A stretch of DNA of 64,000 bases. Source: Serratia nevei. GTDB lineage: Bacteria; Pseudomonadota; Gammaproteobacteria; Enterobacterales; Enterobacteriaceae. Numbering within the stretch: position 1 is the stretch's first letter; the number at the start of each line of letters is the position of its first letter. Shown here one piece after another: positions 24,613-33,605 of this stretch. Location of the stretch: assembly GCF_024160145.1 (NCBI RefSeq), contig NZ_JAMYWQ010000010.1, positions 62,001-126,000 on the forward strand. Reading direction: 5' to 3'. The position numbers and the translations under genes are program-made. The notes below the pieces were generated by a model that worked only from the letters and a program-made list of their open reading frames with translations, had not been told where the DNA came from and searched no databases.

Positions 24613-25647
24613 TCAGTGGCCCGCTGCGGCTCTGGCCTGTGCCGCGCTGCGGCGCATCGCCCGCCGCTGCCGATAGCGATGGCGGAAAAACTTCAGCGCC
24701 AGCACCACGATCAGCACCGCGCCCCACATCGCCAGACTGAAATGTGGGCTGACGTTCATCAGGTTCAAACCGGTGGCGATCACCTGCAGCACGATAAGCG
24801 CCAGGACCACACCGCTGACCCGGCCGAAGCCGCCGAACGGATCGGTGCCGCCCAGAATGATTGCCAGCACCGTGAGCAACAGATAAGAATCGCCGTAGCC
24901 CATGCGCGCCGAGTTGAAGCGCGCCATCATCACCAGCCCGGCGATCACGCACAGCAGGCTGGAGAGGGTGTAAATGGCGATCAGCACCCGGTGGGTATTC
25001 ACGCCGCTGAAGTGGGTGGCGTTGATGTTGCTGCCGCTCATGTAGATGCATTTGCCGAGCCGGGTTTTCTGCAAGAACAGCGCCAGCAGCGCGGCGACCG
25101 CCAGGAAGATCCACAGCGGTACCGGCACGCCCAGCACGCGCTCGGCGCCGATAAACCGCACGATCTCCGGCATGCCACTCAGGGCCGCGCCGCGCGTCAG
25201 GTAGATGCCGATGCCGTTGACCGTGGTCATGGTCGCCAGCGTCACCAGAATCGGATGCGCGCCGACATAGGCCACCAACGCGCCGGTCGCCGCGCCGATA
25301 AACCCGGCCAGCAACATCGCCGCCGCCAGCGCCAACGCCAGCCACAGCGCCTGCAACCCCAGCCCGGCGTCCGCCGGCAGATAGCTGATGAACAGCCAGG
25401 CCATCAGCAGGCTGGTCAGGTTGGCGCTAGCGATAATGCACAGGTTCAGGCCGCCGCTGAGGATCGGGATGAACATCGCCAGGGTCAGCAGGCCCAGCTC
25501 CGGCAGCTGGAACGCCACGCTGGTGAAGGTGGCGCCGCTGAAGAAGCGCCCCGGCATCAGCAGGCTGAAGGCCAGCACCACCGCCAGCAGCAGCGCCAAC
25601 AGACCGACGGCGGTGCCGTCCGGACGAAATTTCAGGTAGTTGCCCAT
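24613..25647 (-). CDS. Sugar ABC transporter permease (RbsC-like), second copy
   Basis: The 344-aa inner-membrane permease has about nine hydrophobic segments and the RbsC/BPD_transp_2 conserved stretch NINATHFSGVNTHRVLIAIYTLSSLLCVIAG, followed by ILGGTDPFGGFGRVSG. It pairs with the adjacent permease, giving a heterodimeric channel like those of Lsr and rhamnose transporters, whereas the ribose and allose systems use one permease. It ends with a basic tail. It is 10 bp downstream of the first permease. Confidence 0.87.
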   Translation of the reverse strand: MGNYLKFRPDGTAVGLLALLLAVVLAFSLLMPGRFFSGATFTSVAFQLPELGLLTLAMFIPILSGGLNLCIIASANLTSLLMAWLFISYLPADAGLGLQALWLALALAAAMLLAGFIGAATGALVAYVGAHPILVTLATMTTVNGIGIYLTRGAALSGMPEIVRFIGAERVLGVPVPLWIFLAVAALLALFLQKTRLGKCIYMSGSNINATHFSGVNTHRVLIAIYTLSSLLCVIAGLVMMARFNSARMGYGDSYLLLTVLAIILGGTDPFGGFGRVSGVVLALIVLQVIATGLNLMNVSPHFSLAMWGAVLIVVLALKFFRHRYRQRRAMRRSAAQARAAAGH

Positions 25648-25657
25648 CAGGCGCTCC

Positions 25658-26644
25658 TCAGGCGAAACCGACGTCGGTTTCTTTGCGTTTCTTGTAGTGG
25701 GTGACGGTGATCGCCGCGACGATCACCAGGCCGATCACCACGTTCATGAAGTAGCTGGACACGCCGATCAGGTTGAGGCCGTTTTTCAGCACGCCGATCA
25801 GAAACACGCCCATCAGCGTGCCGATCACGCTGCCCTTGCCACCGTTCAGGCTGGCGCCGCCCAACACCGCCGCCGCCAGTACATCGAGCTCACCGCCCAC
25901 CAGCGCGTTGGGCACCACCTCCCCCATGCGGTACACCTGCACCAGGCCGCCGATCGCCGCCATCGCGCCCAAATAGCCGTAGGCGAACAGGTGCAGCAGG
26001 CCGACGCGGATGCCGATGCGCCGCGCCGATTCTGCATCGCCGCCCACGGCAAACAGCTGACGCCCGAGGTGGGTCTTGTTCAGCAGCAGCCAGGTCAGCA
26101 GCGCCACCGCCAGCATCACCAGCGTCGGCAAACCGAGCTGATAGCTCTGTTCACCCCATTGGAACGGCAGCACGCTGCGCGGCAACGTCCACCAGTCCGG
26201 CAGCGCGTACAGGCTGCGGCCGTTGGTCAGCCACATCAGCATGCCGAACAACAACGCCTGCATGCTGATGGTGACGATGATCGAGACGATGCGCAGGCAG
26301 TAGATCAACAGCGCGTTGACCATGCCCAGCACGGCGCCGATCGCCAACGCCAGCAGAATGCTGCCCGCCGGGCTGGCCAGCCCGTAGTGGGTCGCCAGCG
26401 TGGCGATCAGGTACTGCACCACCGAGGCCACCGCCGCGAAGGAGATATCGATACCGCCGGTCACCAGCACCACGAACAGGCCGAGGGCGAAAATGCCGCT
26501 CACCGCATAGCTTTCGCTGAGATCGAGCAGGTTCTGCACCGTCAAAAACCGATCGCTGAGCAGCGAAAAAACGATGACCGTCAGCAGCAGTACCCAGGCC
26601 AGGTAGCCTTCGTTGCCGCGCGGTTTCAGGCTGAATCTACGCAT
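25658..26644 (-). CDS. Sugar ABC transporter permease (RbsC-like), first copy
   Basis: This 328-aa polytopic permease has the family stretch FAVGGDAESARRIGIRVGLLHLFAYGYLG and AAAVLGGASLNGGKGSVIGTLMG, both typical of RbsC-type proteins. Its start overlaps the end of the ATPase gene by 8 bases, so it is translated from the same mRNA. It forms the membrane channel with the next gene's product. Confidence 0.88.
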   Translation of the reverse strand: MRRFSLKPRGNEGYLAWVLLLTVIVFSLLSDRFLTVQNLLDLSESYAVSGIFALGLFVVLVTGGIDISFAAVASVVQYLIATLATHYGLASPAGSILLALAIGAVLGMVNALLIYCLRIVSIIVTISMQALLFGMLMWLTNGRSLYALPDWWTLPRSVLPFQWGEQSYQLGLPTLVMLAVALLTWLLLNKTHLGRQLFAVGGDAESARRIGIRVGLLHLFAYGYLGAMAAIGGLVQVYRMGEVVPNALVGGELDVLAAAVLGGASLNGGKGSVIGTLMGVFLIGVLKNGLNLIGVSSYFMNVVIGLVIVAAITVTHYKKRKETDVGFA

Positions 26645-28154
26645 TGACCGCCTCCGCCAGCTGTTGCTGGCTCACCTGCCCCGGCAGGTATTCGCCGATC
26701 ACGCTGCCGCCGCTGAAGTGCAGCACCCGATCGCAGTTGTAATACACCTCCGGCACCTCGTCGGAGATCAGCAAAATGGCGATCCCCTCCTGCGCCAGCA
26801 GATGGATCAGTTGGTAGATGCTGGCCTTGGCGCCAACGTCGACGCCGACGGTCGGCGAGTCGAGGATCAGGATCCGCGGCTGGGTCAGCACCCACTTGGC
26901 CAACACGATCTTTTGCTGATTGCCGCCGGACAGCGTCGAAACCGCCTGCTCCGGATCCGCCACCCGCACGCCGAGTTTGGCGATCCACTCCGCGACGATG
27001 CGATTCTTGCGGTCGTCGTCAATCAGGCGAAAACGCCCGCGCAGCTTATCGAGAATGGTCAGCACCACGTTGTCCGCCACCGACTGTTGCTGCACCAGGC
27101 CGAGCGTCAGGCGATCCTCCGAGACGTAGCCGATGCCGGCCTTGATCGCGTCCTCATGGCCGCGAAAGCGCACCGGTTTGCTGTCGAGGTAGAGCTTGCC
27201 GCTGTCCGGCCGGGTCATGCCGAACAGGCTCAGCGCCAGCTCGGTGCGCCCGGAGCCGAGCAGGCCGCATAGACCGAGCACCTCGCCCTGATGCAGACGG
27301 AAGCTCACGTCCTGATACTGCCCGGCGCGGCTGAGGCGATCCGCCTCCAGCATCACCCGATCCTGATTCATGCTCGGTGACTTCAGGCGATAGTCCAGCT
27401 TCAGACCGGTCATCAGCTCGGTCAGACGATCGCCGGTGATCTCCGCCGCTGGCCAGGTGCCGATCTTGTTGCCGTCGCGGATCACCGTGACGCGATCCGA
27501 AATCTCCAGCACCTCGTCCAGCCGGTGGCTGACAAACACCACGCAGATGCCTTTCGCTTTCAGGTAATCCACCGTGCGCAGCAGCTGATTGACCTCGGTG
27601 CGGGTCAGCGAGGCGGTCGGTTCATCCATGATCACCAGCCGCGCCTCCGCCACCAGCGCGCGGCAGATCGCCACCTGCTGGCGCTGAGCGATCGGCAGCT
27701 CCGCCACCCGTTTGTCGAGATCCAGATGGAAATTCAGCTCCTGCAGCAGGCGCTCGGCGGTGCGCCGCAGCCGTGCCGGGCGGTACCACCCCAGCAACCC
27801 ATGCAGGTTGTGCTCGAAGGCGATGTTTTCCGCCACCGTCAGGTTGGGAAACAGCGACAGATCCTGGTAGATCACCTGAATGCCGAAGGCGCGCGCCTGA
27901 TCCGGCGACAGCCGACCGAAGGTTTGCCCGTCGAGGGTGATGCGGCTGCCGTCGTCCGGTTGATACACGCCGGCGATCGCCTTGATCAACGTACTCTTGC
28001 CGCAGCCGTTGGTGCCCGCCAGGCAGTGCACTTCCCCCGGCATCAGCGCCAGCGAGATAGCGTTCAGCGCCCGCTGGCCGCCAAAGGTCATCGACAACTG
28101 TTGCAGTGCGATCAGCGGTGCGCCCTGCGTTGCCGTATTGCCGCAAATCGCCAT
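26637..28154 (-). CDS. Sugar ABC transporter ATPase (RbsA-like, two-domain)
   Basis: The 505-aa protein carries two fused ATPase domains as in RbsA/AlsA. The first has Walker A GTNGCGKSTL and Walker B LVIMDEPTASL, and the second a degenerate P-loop (GLLGSGRTEL) with signature LSGGNQQKIVLAKW and ILDSPTVGVD. The second-domain switch in Walker B (Ser for Glu) is common in this family. It energises sugar import with the two permeases and the binding protein, whose stop codon lies 2 bp before its ATG. Confidence 0.93.
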   Translation of the reverse strand: MAICGNTATQGAPLIALQQLSMTFGGQRALNAISLALMPGEVHCLAGTNGCGKSTLIKAIAGVYQPDDGSRITLDGQTFGRLSPDQARAFGIQVIYQDLSLFPNLTVAENIAFEHNLHGLLGWYRPARLRRTAERLLQELNFHLDLDKRVAELPIAQRQQVAICRALVAEARLVIMDEPTASLTRTEVNQLLRTVDYLKAKGICVVFVSHRLDEVLEISDRVTVIRDGNKIGTWPAAEITGDRLTELMTGLKLDYRLKSPSMNQDRVMLEADRLSRAGQYQDVSFRLHQGEVLGLCGLLGSGRTELALSLFGMTRPDSGKLYLDSKPVRFRGHEDAIKAGIGYVSEDRLTLGLVQQQSVADNVVLTILDKLRGRFRLIDDDRKNRIVAEWIAKLGVRVADPEQAVSTLSGGNQQKIVLAKWVLTQPRILILDSPTVGVDVGAKASIYQLIHLLAQEGIAILLISDEVPEVYYNCDRVLHFSGGSVIGEYLPGQVSQQQLAEAVNA

Positions 28155-28156
28155 GA

Positions 28157-29140
28157 TTACAGCCCCATCTTCACCAGCTTCGGCAGGTTTTGCTTATCCA
28201 GGCTTTCGGTGGCGTTGCCGAGAATGGTGTGCTGCTGCGCATCCACCTGCACCTTGCCCATGCCTTCGATGGTCATGCCGTCGGTGATCTGTTCTCCCTT
28301 GTGCATCATGTCGGCGATGCGCACGAACACTTCGCCCGCCACCCTCGGATTCCAGATATAGCCGCCCTTGATGGCGCCACGGTTGACCAGCGAAGCGCCC
28401 TGGCCCGGGCTGAACGGCCCGATGACGCAGATATCGTTGCTTTTGCCGCGGTTGAGCACCGCGCGCCCGGCGCCGATCGGCCCCTGTGAACCAAAGGCCA
28501 GCACGCCTTTCAGATCGGGATATTTGGCCATCAGATCGTTGGTGGTGCGCACGCTGTCATCCAGCGATTCGCCCACGCCGAACTTGTCGCCCACCAGCTG
28601 CATGTTCGGGTAGTGCTGCTTCTGGTAGTTGATCGCCGAGTCCGACCAGGTGATGTGCAGCGGCACCGTCAGGCTGCCGACGTACACCGCGTACTTGCCC
28701 TGCTCTTTCATGCAGGCGGCCAGCGCTTTCATGTGGTTGACGCCGTGCTGCGAGGCGTCCACCAGCTCAAAGTCCCAGTCGGCGTACTTTTGGCCGGGGG
28801 ATTCGTGCACGATCACCTTGATGCCCGCTTCCTGCGCGCGCTTGAGCACCGGCTCCAGCACCCGGGCGTCGTTCGGCACCACGCCGATGATGTCCACCTT
28901 CTGCGCGATCAGATCTTCGATGGCGCGCACCTGCAGCGCCGGATCCGCCGCCGTCGGCCCGACCATCCAGGCATCGATGCCGCGTTTGGCGCCCTCGCTT
29001 TTGATGCCGGCCTCCATGGCGTTGAACCAGGGAATGCCGCCGATCTTCACCACCACGCCCATTTTCAGCTTGTCCGCCGCCTGCGCGGAGACCGAAAGCA
29101 GCAGCGAGGCAAACAGACCGACCAGTACGGATTTTTTCAT
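28157..29140 (-). CDS. Periplasmic sugar-binding protein (LsrB/RhaS-like)
   Basis: The 327-aa precursor has a signal peptide ending near AQA (residue 21) and a type I periplasmic binding fold. The N-lobe starts KMGVVVKIGGIPWFNAMEAG. The C-terminal IEGMGKVQV ... QNLPKLVKMGL resembles LsrB and rhamnose-binding proteins more than RbsB. It delivers the sugar to the transporter. Annotation as an AI-2 binding protein is possible from this resemblance, but the operon lacks LsrK, LsrF and LsrG, so a sugar ligand is more likely. Confidence 0.85.
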   Translation of the reverse strand: MKKSVLVGLFASLLLSVSAQAADKLKMGVVVKIGGIPWFNAMEAGIKSEGAKRGIDAWMVGPTAADPALQVRAIEDLIAQKVDIIGVVPNDARVLEPVLKRAQEAGIKVIVHESPGQKYADWDFELVDASQHGVNHMKALAACMKEQGKYAVYVGSLTVPLHITWSDSAINYQKQHYPNMQLVGDKFGVGESLDDSVRTTNDLMAKYPDLKGVLAFGSQGPIGAGRAVLNRGKSNDICVIGPFSPGQGASLVNRGAIKGGYIWNPRVAGEVFVRIADMMHKGEQITDGMTIEGMGKVQVDAQQHTILGNATESLDKQNLPKLVKMGL

Positions 29141-29188
29141 TGTTCTCTCTCCACAAGTGTTGGCTGTAATAAAGGGTTTTCGTTGTTG

Positions 29189-30007
29189 TTATCGCACCGC
29201 CCTTTTCGCGGCGGGTGAAACTTCAATCACGTCGACGTTGTTCCAGGCCAGTTCCTGACGAAATTCGTCATCGCTGAGCCGATCGGTGATTAAGGTATCT
29301 ATCTCCCGGTAGTGGCAGATGCGCGCGAACGAGCGGCGGCCGAACTTGTTGCTGTCCACCAGCAGGAACTTGCGCTCCGACGCCAGCAGCATCTGCTGCT
29401 TCAACCGCGCATGGTGCTCGTTGCTCTCGCGGATGCCGCCGTCCTGGCAGATGCCGTGGCAGGAGAAGAACAGCTTGTTGATCACGAACTCCTTCAGCAT
29501 CTGCTCCGCCAGCACGCCGATAAAATCCTCGTACTTGGCGGAATACTCGCCCCCCAGTCCGATGGTGCGCACGTTGGCCTTGCAGGCCAGCGTCTGGATG
29601 ATGTGCAGCGAGTTGGTCAACACCACCAGCGAGATATCCGGCAGCTGACGCGCCAAAAACCAGCTGGTGGAACTGCTGTCCAGCAGCAGACAATCCCCCG
29701 GCGCGATAAATTCCAGCGCGCGTTTGGCGATGCGCGTTTTCTGCTCCGGCGCCTCGTTGCTGCGCTGGCGGAAAGATTCCCCCTGGTCTATCTCGGCGGG
29801 CACATAGGTTTTCTCCACCGCCGGCGGCTCAACGAACACCGCGCCGCCGTGGCTGCGCAGCAGCAAGCCGCGCCGTTCCAGCAAGGCCAGATCACGCCGC
29901 GCCGTCTCGATGGAGATGTGGCACAGCTGCGCCACCTCCTGCACCATCACGCGGCCGCGCTGGCTCAAGACTTCGGTGATAAAGCGATGACGTTCTACAG
30001 GCAGCAT
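29189..30007 (-). CDS. DeoR-family transcriptional regulator of the sugar operon
   Basis: The 272-aa regulator has an N-terminal DeoR helix-turn-helix (VMVQEVAQLCHISIETARRDLALLERRGLL, residues ~17-46) and a C-terminal sugar-phosphate-sensing domain with LLLDSSSTSWFLAR, LTNSLHII and IGLGGEYS. ATG at 30007 follows GGAGGAG. It is the first gene of the operon, 48 bp before the binding-protein gene. DeoR proteins usually repress and are released by a phosphorylated intermediate, here probably a sugar phosphate made by one of the two kinases. Confidence 0.88.
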   Translation of the reverse strand: MLPVERHRFITEVLSQRGRVMVQEVAQLCHISIETARRDLALLERRGLLLRSHGGAVFVEPPAVEKTYVPAEIDQGESFRQRSNEAPEQKTRIAKRALEFIAPGDCLLLDSSSTSWFLARQLPDISLVVLTNSLHIIQTLACKANVRTIGLGGEYSAKYEDFIGVLAEQMLKEFVINKLFFSCHGICQDGGIRESNEHHARLKQQMLLASERKFLLVDSNKFGRRSFARICHYREIDTLITDRLSDDEFRQELAWNNVDVIEVSPAAKRAVR

Positions 30008-30427
30008 GTTTCTTTTCTCCTCCAGGACGATGATTACGATATCGATTTGCTGCGCCGCGTTTTGCGCGCAGACGCAAAGCGCATCGCCCCGCGATCGGTC
30101 AACGATGGCGGTGTGATAGTTGTCAAAAAAATCGGGAAGGAAATGAAATGAATAATTACGAAAGTGTGCAGTAACAGGCAGTTATGATGTGTGTGCGTCT
30201 TAGACAGACAGGAGAGAAACGGTAAACGGTCACAATTCCACGCTTCTCGACCTGACCGTTAATGACCGTTTTTGTGGTTTTGACCGAAAGGCGGGCCACA
30301 TCAGGGCAGCGTTTGGCGTCAGCGCAATCTCATCCGTCATAAATGAAAAATAGTGACGGCCAATCTTGATATATCGGTTTTTTACACTTCAATGCTAGGT
30401 GCAATCACTTTTTCTCTGGGGAAAAAA
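30008..30427. promoter_or_regulatory. Divergent regulatory region with repeated TGACCG elements
   Basis: This 420-bp gap separates deoR (minus) from the S-layer-like gene (plus). It holds AACGGTCA at 30225-30232, TGACCGTT at 30253-30260 and 30263-30270 (10 bp apart, one helical turn), and TGACCGAA at 30281-30288. No ORF with a ribosome site was found. The repeats could bind the DeoR regulator or another protein. Confidence 0.5.
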
Positions 30428-33400
30428 ATGAGCTTCCTGGCACTGGAACGTGACGTAGCCGCACTGTATTACGGCATCCTGGGTAAACAGGCCGACCGCG
30501 CGACACTTGAATTTTTCGCCAAAAAACTGCATAGCGGCGAGCTGTCGAATAATATGCTGGCCGACTTGCTGATCGGTGCGGATGATGGGCAAAAACGGCT
30601 GTCGGCACTCGATGATGCGGGTAAGATCCAATATATTTACCATAATATTCACGGTGTCTATGCCAATACGGAGCAGCTTGCCACGCTGGAAAATCAGCTG
30701 AACAGCGGCGCCACGCTCGGGCAAATTGCCGTGCAGCTAAGCAATGGACTACGCGACTATCACGGCAACGACGCCACCGCGATCGCTCAACAACAGCAAT
30801 TCGACAACACCATCCAGCAAACCCTGTATCCGTCCTTTAACGGCGGCGCAAGCGCGACACAGAGCGCGGCGGATATTCAAGCCATTTACTATGTGCTGAA
30901 TTCCACCATGGTGCCGCAAGGCATCAACTATTGGGGCCAAAAATTGGCCAGCGCTCAGGCCACGCTTAGCAATATCGCCGATGTGTTCGTCAACACCCGC
31001 AGTTATCTGACCTCATTAAACGATCATGATTTCGTTAAGCGGATCTTCGAACAAACCTTCAAACACCCCGCCAGCGAAGAGGATTTACAACGCTATTTAA
31101 CCGGTCTGCAAGATCACAGCCAATCTCGCGGCGATGTCGTGGTAACAATGATCGCCGAAATCCGCAGCGATACCTCATCCGACCCTGCCGCGGCGAAAAA
31201 CAGTTTCCTGCTCGCCACCCATGTTTATAAGCCGGGTGAATTGCCGGAAAACAAATACCTTGAAACCGTGACCGCGCTTTACTACGGCGTCGCCGGTTAC
31301 ACCATGGATGCCACGGCCCTGGAGGTCTACAGCAAACAGCTGGCCGCCGGCATGAGCACGGCGGATCTGTTGCGCGGCCTGGCCGGCTCGCCGTCTTTTG
31401 CCGACGCGGTGTATTGGGAACAAACGTACGCCAGGCTATTCAATGCCACGCTGAGCGCGGCCGACAGAAGCAAAATCTGGCATGACAGCGGTAACAATGC
31501 CTACGTGGCAACCAGTATGCTGATCGACACGTTTCTCAATGGCGGCACGAATAAATCTTACGTTGGCTGGACTTACAATGCGAAAAGCTACGAACGCATC
31601 GCCGATGCTCTGGGCTATGCCAAGCAGGCCGTGCTGACAATAAACGACGCAGGCGAATCGGTCGGCGCCATCAACCGCCAGCCCGCTCACAAACTTTCCG
31701 ACATCGAATGGCATGCGCTTAGAAACGCCGAAATAAACGTCACAAAAGCAGCCAATATCGCGCTTTCTTTTGCCCCTAACCTGCAAACACTCAAAATGAC
31801 CGGTGACAAGCCAGCGACGCTGGATTTCAGTCGCAATATCGACGTTACGCCCCAAGTCATCCTGGAAAATACGCATGTCTCGTTTATCGGTTCGGCTGGC
31901 GATGACCGAATTATCATCTCTGCCCCCGCAGACATGATCAACGCCGATGCCCAAATACAGATGGATCGGGGCGCAGACTGGCTTCTCTGGCAGGGCAACG
32001 CCACGCCGGGCCTCGCCAATATCGTCAGCAAGCAGTTCAAGGCGATGGCGGCGCGGTATGACGATCAGGATGCCACCCACGATAACGTGCTTTCCGCCAA
32101 CTTCCTGACCAAGGACATTTATCTGACCACCGCGGAGAACGGCCAAATACAAGGCAAGATAGTCAGCAACATCAATAACTTTAACTTCTTCCAAAAAATC
32201 GATTTGGCAAACTATAAAGGCACGGGCTCAATTTATCTGGACGGTAAATGGGTGGCTAGCGAAGGGAAAAACGTGTTTGATTTCGGCGTCACGCGCGCCG
32301 TCGCCAGTATTCACAATGCAGAGTATGCCAACGTGAGCCAGCTGACGCAGGCAACGCCTCCTCCCGCCAGCCCTTACCAAAACGCGACCGGTGACGCCGG
32401 GTTTGCTTTGACCGGATTGGCAGACAACGTTACCGTACTCAACATACCGGTAGATCCATGGGGGCTAAATTACAGCTTCCGCACGCTCAGCGTATTGGGT
32501 GACGCCACGGCCAACAGCCGCATTCATTTCGATTATCTGTATGACGATCGCTACACGCGCACCACGCCAGTCATGACGATAAAATTCAACGCTGCGCACG
32601 CTGACAAGATCGATGCCGGCACCCTGAGCTTCGCCATTAAACAACTGCAAGGCCCTACGCCGGAAAGCAACATCTATGGATATATCGATATTCTCTCATC
32701 CGGCTCGGCAGAGAACACCTTGCGGTTAGCCGGCGATCAAAACGCGATCGGCATGGTGACCCTGTCCGGCGACAAGCGGCTGAATCTGACCATCAAGCAG
32801 GATTTCAGCACCCATCTGACCCAGATCAACAGCAACGGCACCCCGCTGAACCTGCTGGCCGAAAAGGGTGGCACCGGCGGCGGCGCCCTGTACGATCTTT
32901 TGGGGCCATCCTATGTGAAATATGCGGCGATACGCAGCGAACTCAGCGGCTATCAACTGGCTATCAACACCCACTCGCAGAAGAGCGATACGCTTAACCT
33001 ACAAGGGAACACCACCCTAACACGCGATCTGCAAAACAAGTCTGCCGGTGACACCATTATCTTCAAGGAGAGCGCGATAGACAGTCTGGTGACCTTGAAA
33101 GCCGTCGCCCCCTGGTCCTCCACCACCACACCCACCTTGGGCAACAATGATACGCTTATCGTAGGAGACAGCACCAATCCGTGGATCTTCTCCAGCCAGG
33201 GGCGGCAAACCATGATCGGCTATGGCGAATACAGTGCCAGTGAAACCACCGCCCTGTTTAATTCACTGAATCTAAGCCCCACCGCCACTGCCTTTGATTT
33301 GTTCCGAGAGACGCTTGCCACGGTCACCCATGGCGCCAGCGAAGACCGTTTAAGTGAGGTTGGCGTGCTGAAACTCGATAAAAACAGTTTTGTCATTATC

Positions 33401-33559
33401 GACAGCAATCATAATCACACCTTCGATCGTGACGATATCGTCTTTTCATTGGGCAACATGAGCGTCAGCGATACGCTTAAGCTGGTACACTACACCCCGC
33501 CTAAAATTGAAATCAGCGCCTCCGCGGCGCATTCTCAGGTGCTTGAAAGCGTTATTTAA
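30428..33559 (+). CDS. Large DUF4214-repeat surface protein, S-layer (SlaA)-like, type I secreted
   Basis: The 1043-aa product has no signal peptide and I found no cysteine in it. Three DUF4214-like repeats occupy about residues 10-95, 150-255 and 280-370, with recurrent ALYYG/IYYVL and LFN/TFKH patterns. The rest is beta-rich and threonine/asparagine-rich without clear RTX nonapeptides. The C-terminus is short and hydrophobic (SQVLESVI), like other Lip-type exporter substrates. It resembles the S. marcescens S-layer protein SlaA in size and general make-up (recalled, not searched). ATG 30428 follows CTGGGGA. No ABC/HlyD/TolC exporter is nearby. Its GC content appears lower than that of its neighbours. 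A 13-bp hairpin follows. Confidence 0.72.
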   Translation: MSFLALERDVAALYYGILGKQADRATLEFFAKKLHSGELSNNMLADLLIGADDGQKRLSALDDAGKIQYIYHNIHGVYANTEQLATLENQLNSGATLGQIAVQLSNGLRDYHGNDATAIAQQQQFDNTIQQTLYPSFNGGASATQSAADIQAIYYVLNSTMVPQGINYWGQKLASAQATLSNIADVFVNTRSYLTSLNDHDFVKRIFEQTFKHPASEEDLQRYLTGLQDHSQSRGDVVVTMIAEIRSDTSSDPAAAKNSFLLATHVYKPGELPENKYLETVTALYYGVAGYTMDATALEVYSKQLAAGMSTADLLRGLAGSPSFADAVYWEQTYARLFNATLSAADRSKIWHDSGNNAYVATSMLIDTFLNGGTNKSYVGWTYNAKSYERIADALGYAKQAVLTINDAGESVGAINRQPAHKLSDIEWHALRNAEINVTKAANIALSFAPNLQTLKMTGDKPATLDFSRNIDVTPQVILENTHVSFIGSAGDDRIIISAPADMINADAQIQMDRGADWLLWQGNATPGLANIVSKQFKAMAARYDDQDATHDNVLSANFLTKDIYLTTAENGQIQGKIVSNINNFNFFQKIDLANYKGTGSIYLDGKWVASEGKNVFDFGVTRAVASIHNAEYANVSQLTQATPPPASPYQNATGDAGFALTGLADNVTVLNIPVDPWGLNYSFRTLSVLGDATANSRIHFDYLYDDRYTRTTPVMTIKFNAAHADKIDAGTLSFAIKQLQGPTPESNIYGYIDILSSGSAENTLRLAGDQNAIGMVTLSGDKRLNLTIKQDFSTHLTQINSNGTPLNLLAEKGGTGGGALYDLLGPSYVKYAAIRSELSGYQLAINTHSQKSDTLNLQGNTTLTRDLQNKSAGDTIIFKESAIDSLVTLKAVAPWSSTTTPTLGNNDTLIVGDSTNPWIFSSQGRQTMIGYGEYSASETTALFNSLNLSPTATAFDLFRETLATVTHGASEDRLSEVGVLKLDKNSFVIIDSNHNHTFDRDDIVFSLGNMSVSDTLKLVHYTPPKIEISASAAHSQVLESVI

Positions 33560-33565
33560 ACGACT

Positions 33566-33600
33566 GCCAAGGGAAATATCGCACAGGTATTTCCCTTGGC
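33566..33600. terminator. Long hairpin after the S-layer-like gene
   Basis: GCCAAGGGAAATA (33566-33578) pairs perfectly with TATTTCCCTTGGC (33588-33600), between two convergent genes. It has no separate T-run beyond the stem. Confidence 0.65.
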
Positions 33601-33605
33601 CACAC

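Noticed and set aside
30428-33559. RTX toxin or calcium-binding repeats in the large surface protein
   Set aside because: No run of GGxGxDxUx nonapeptides was found; the repeats are DUF4214-like.
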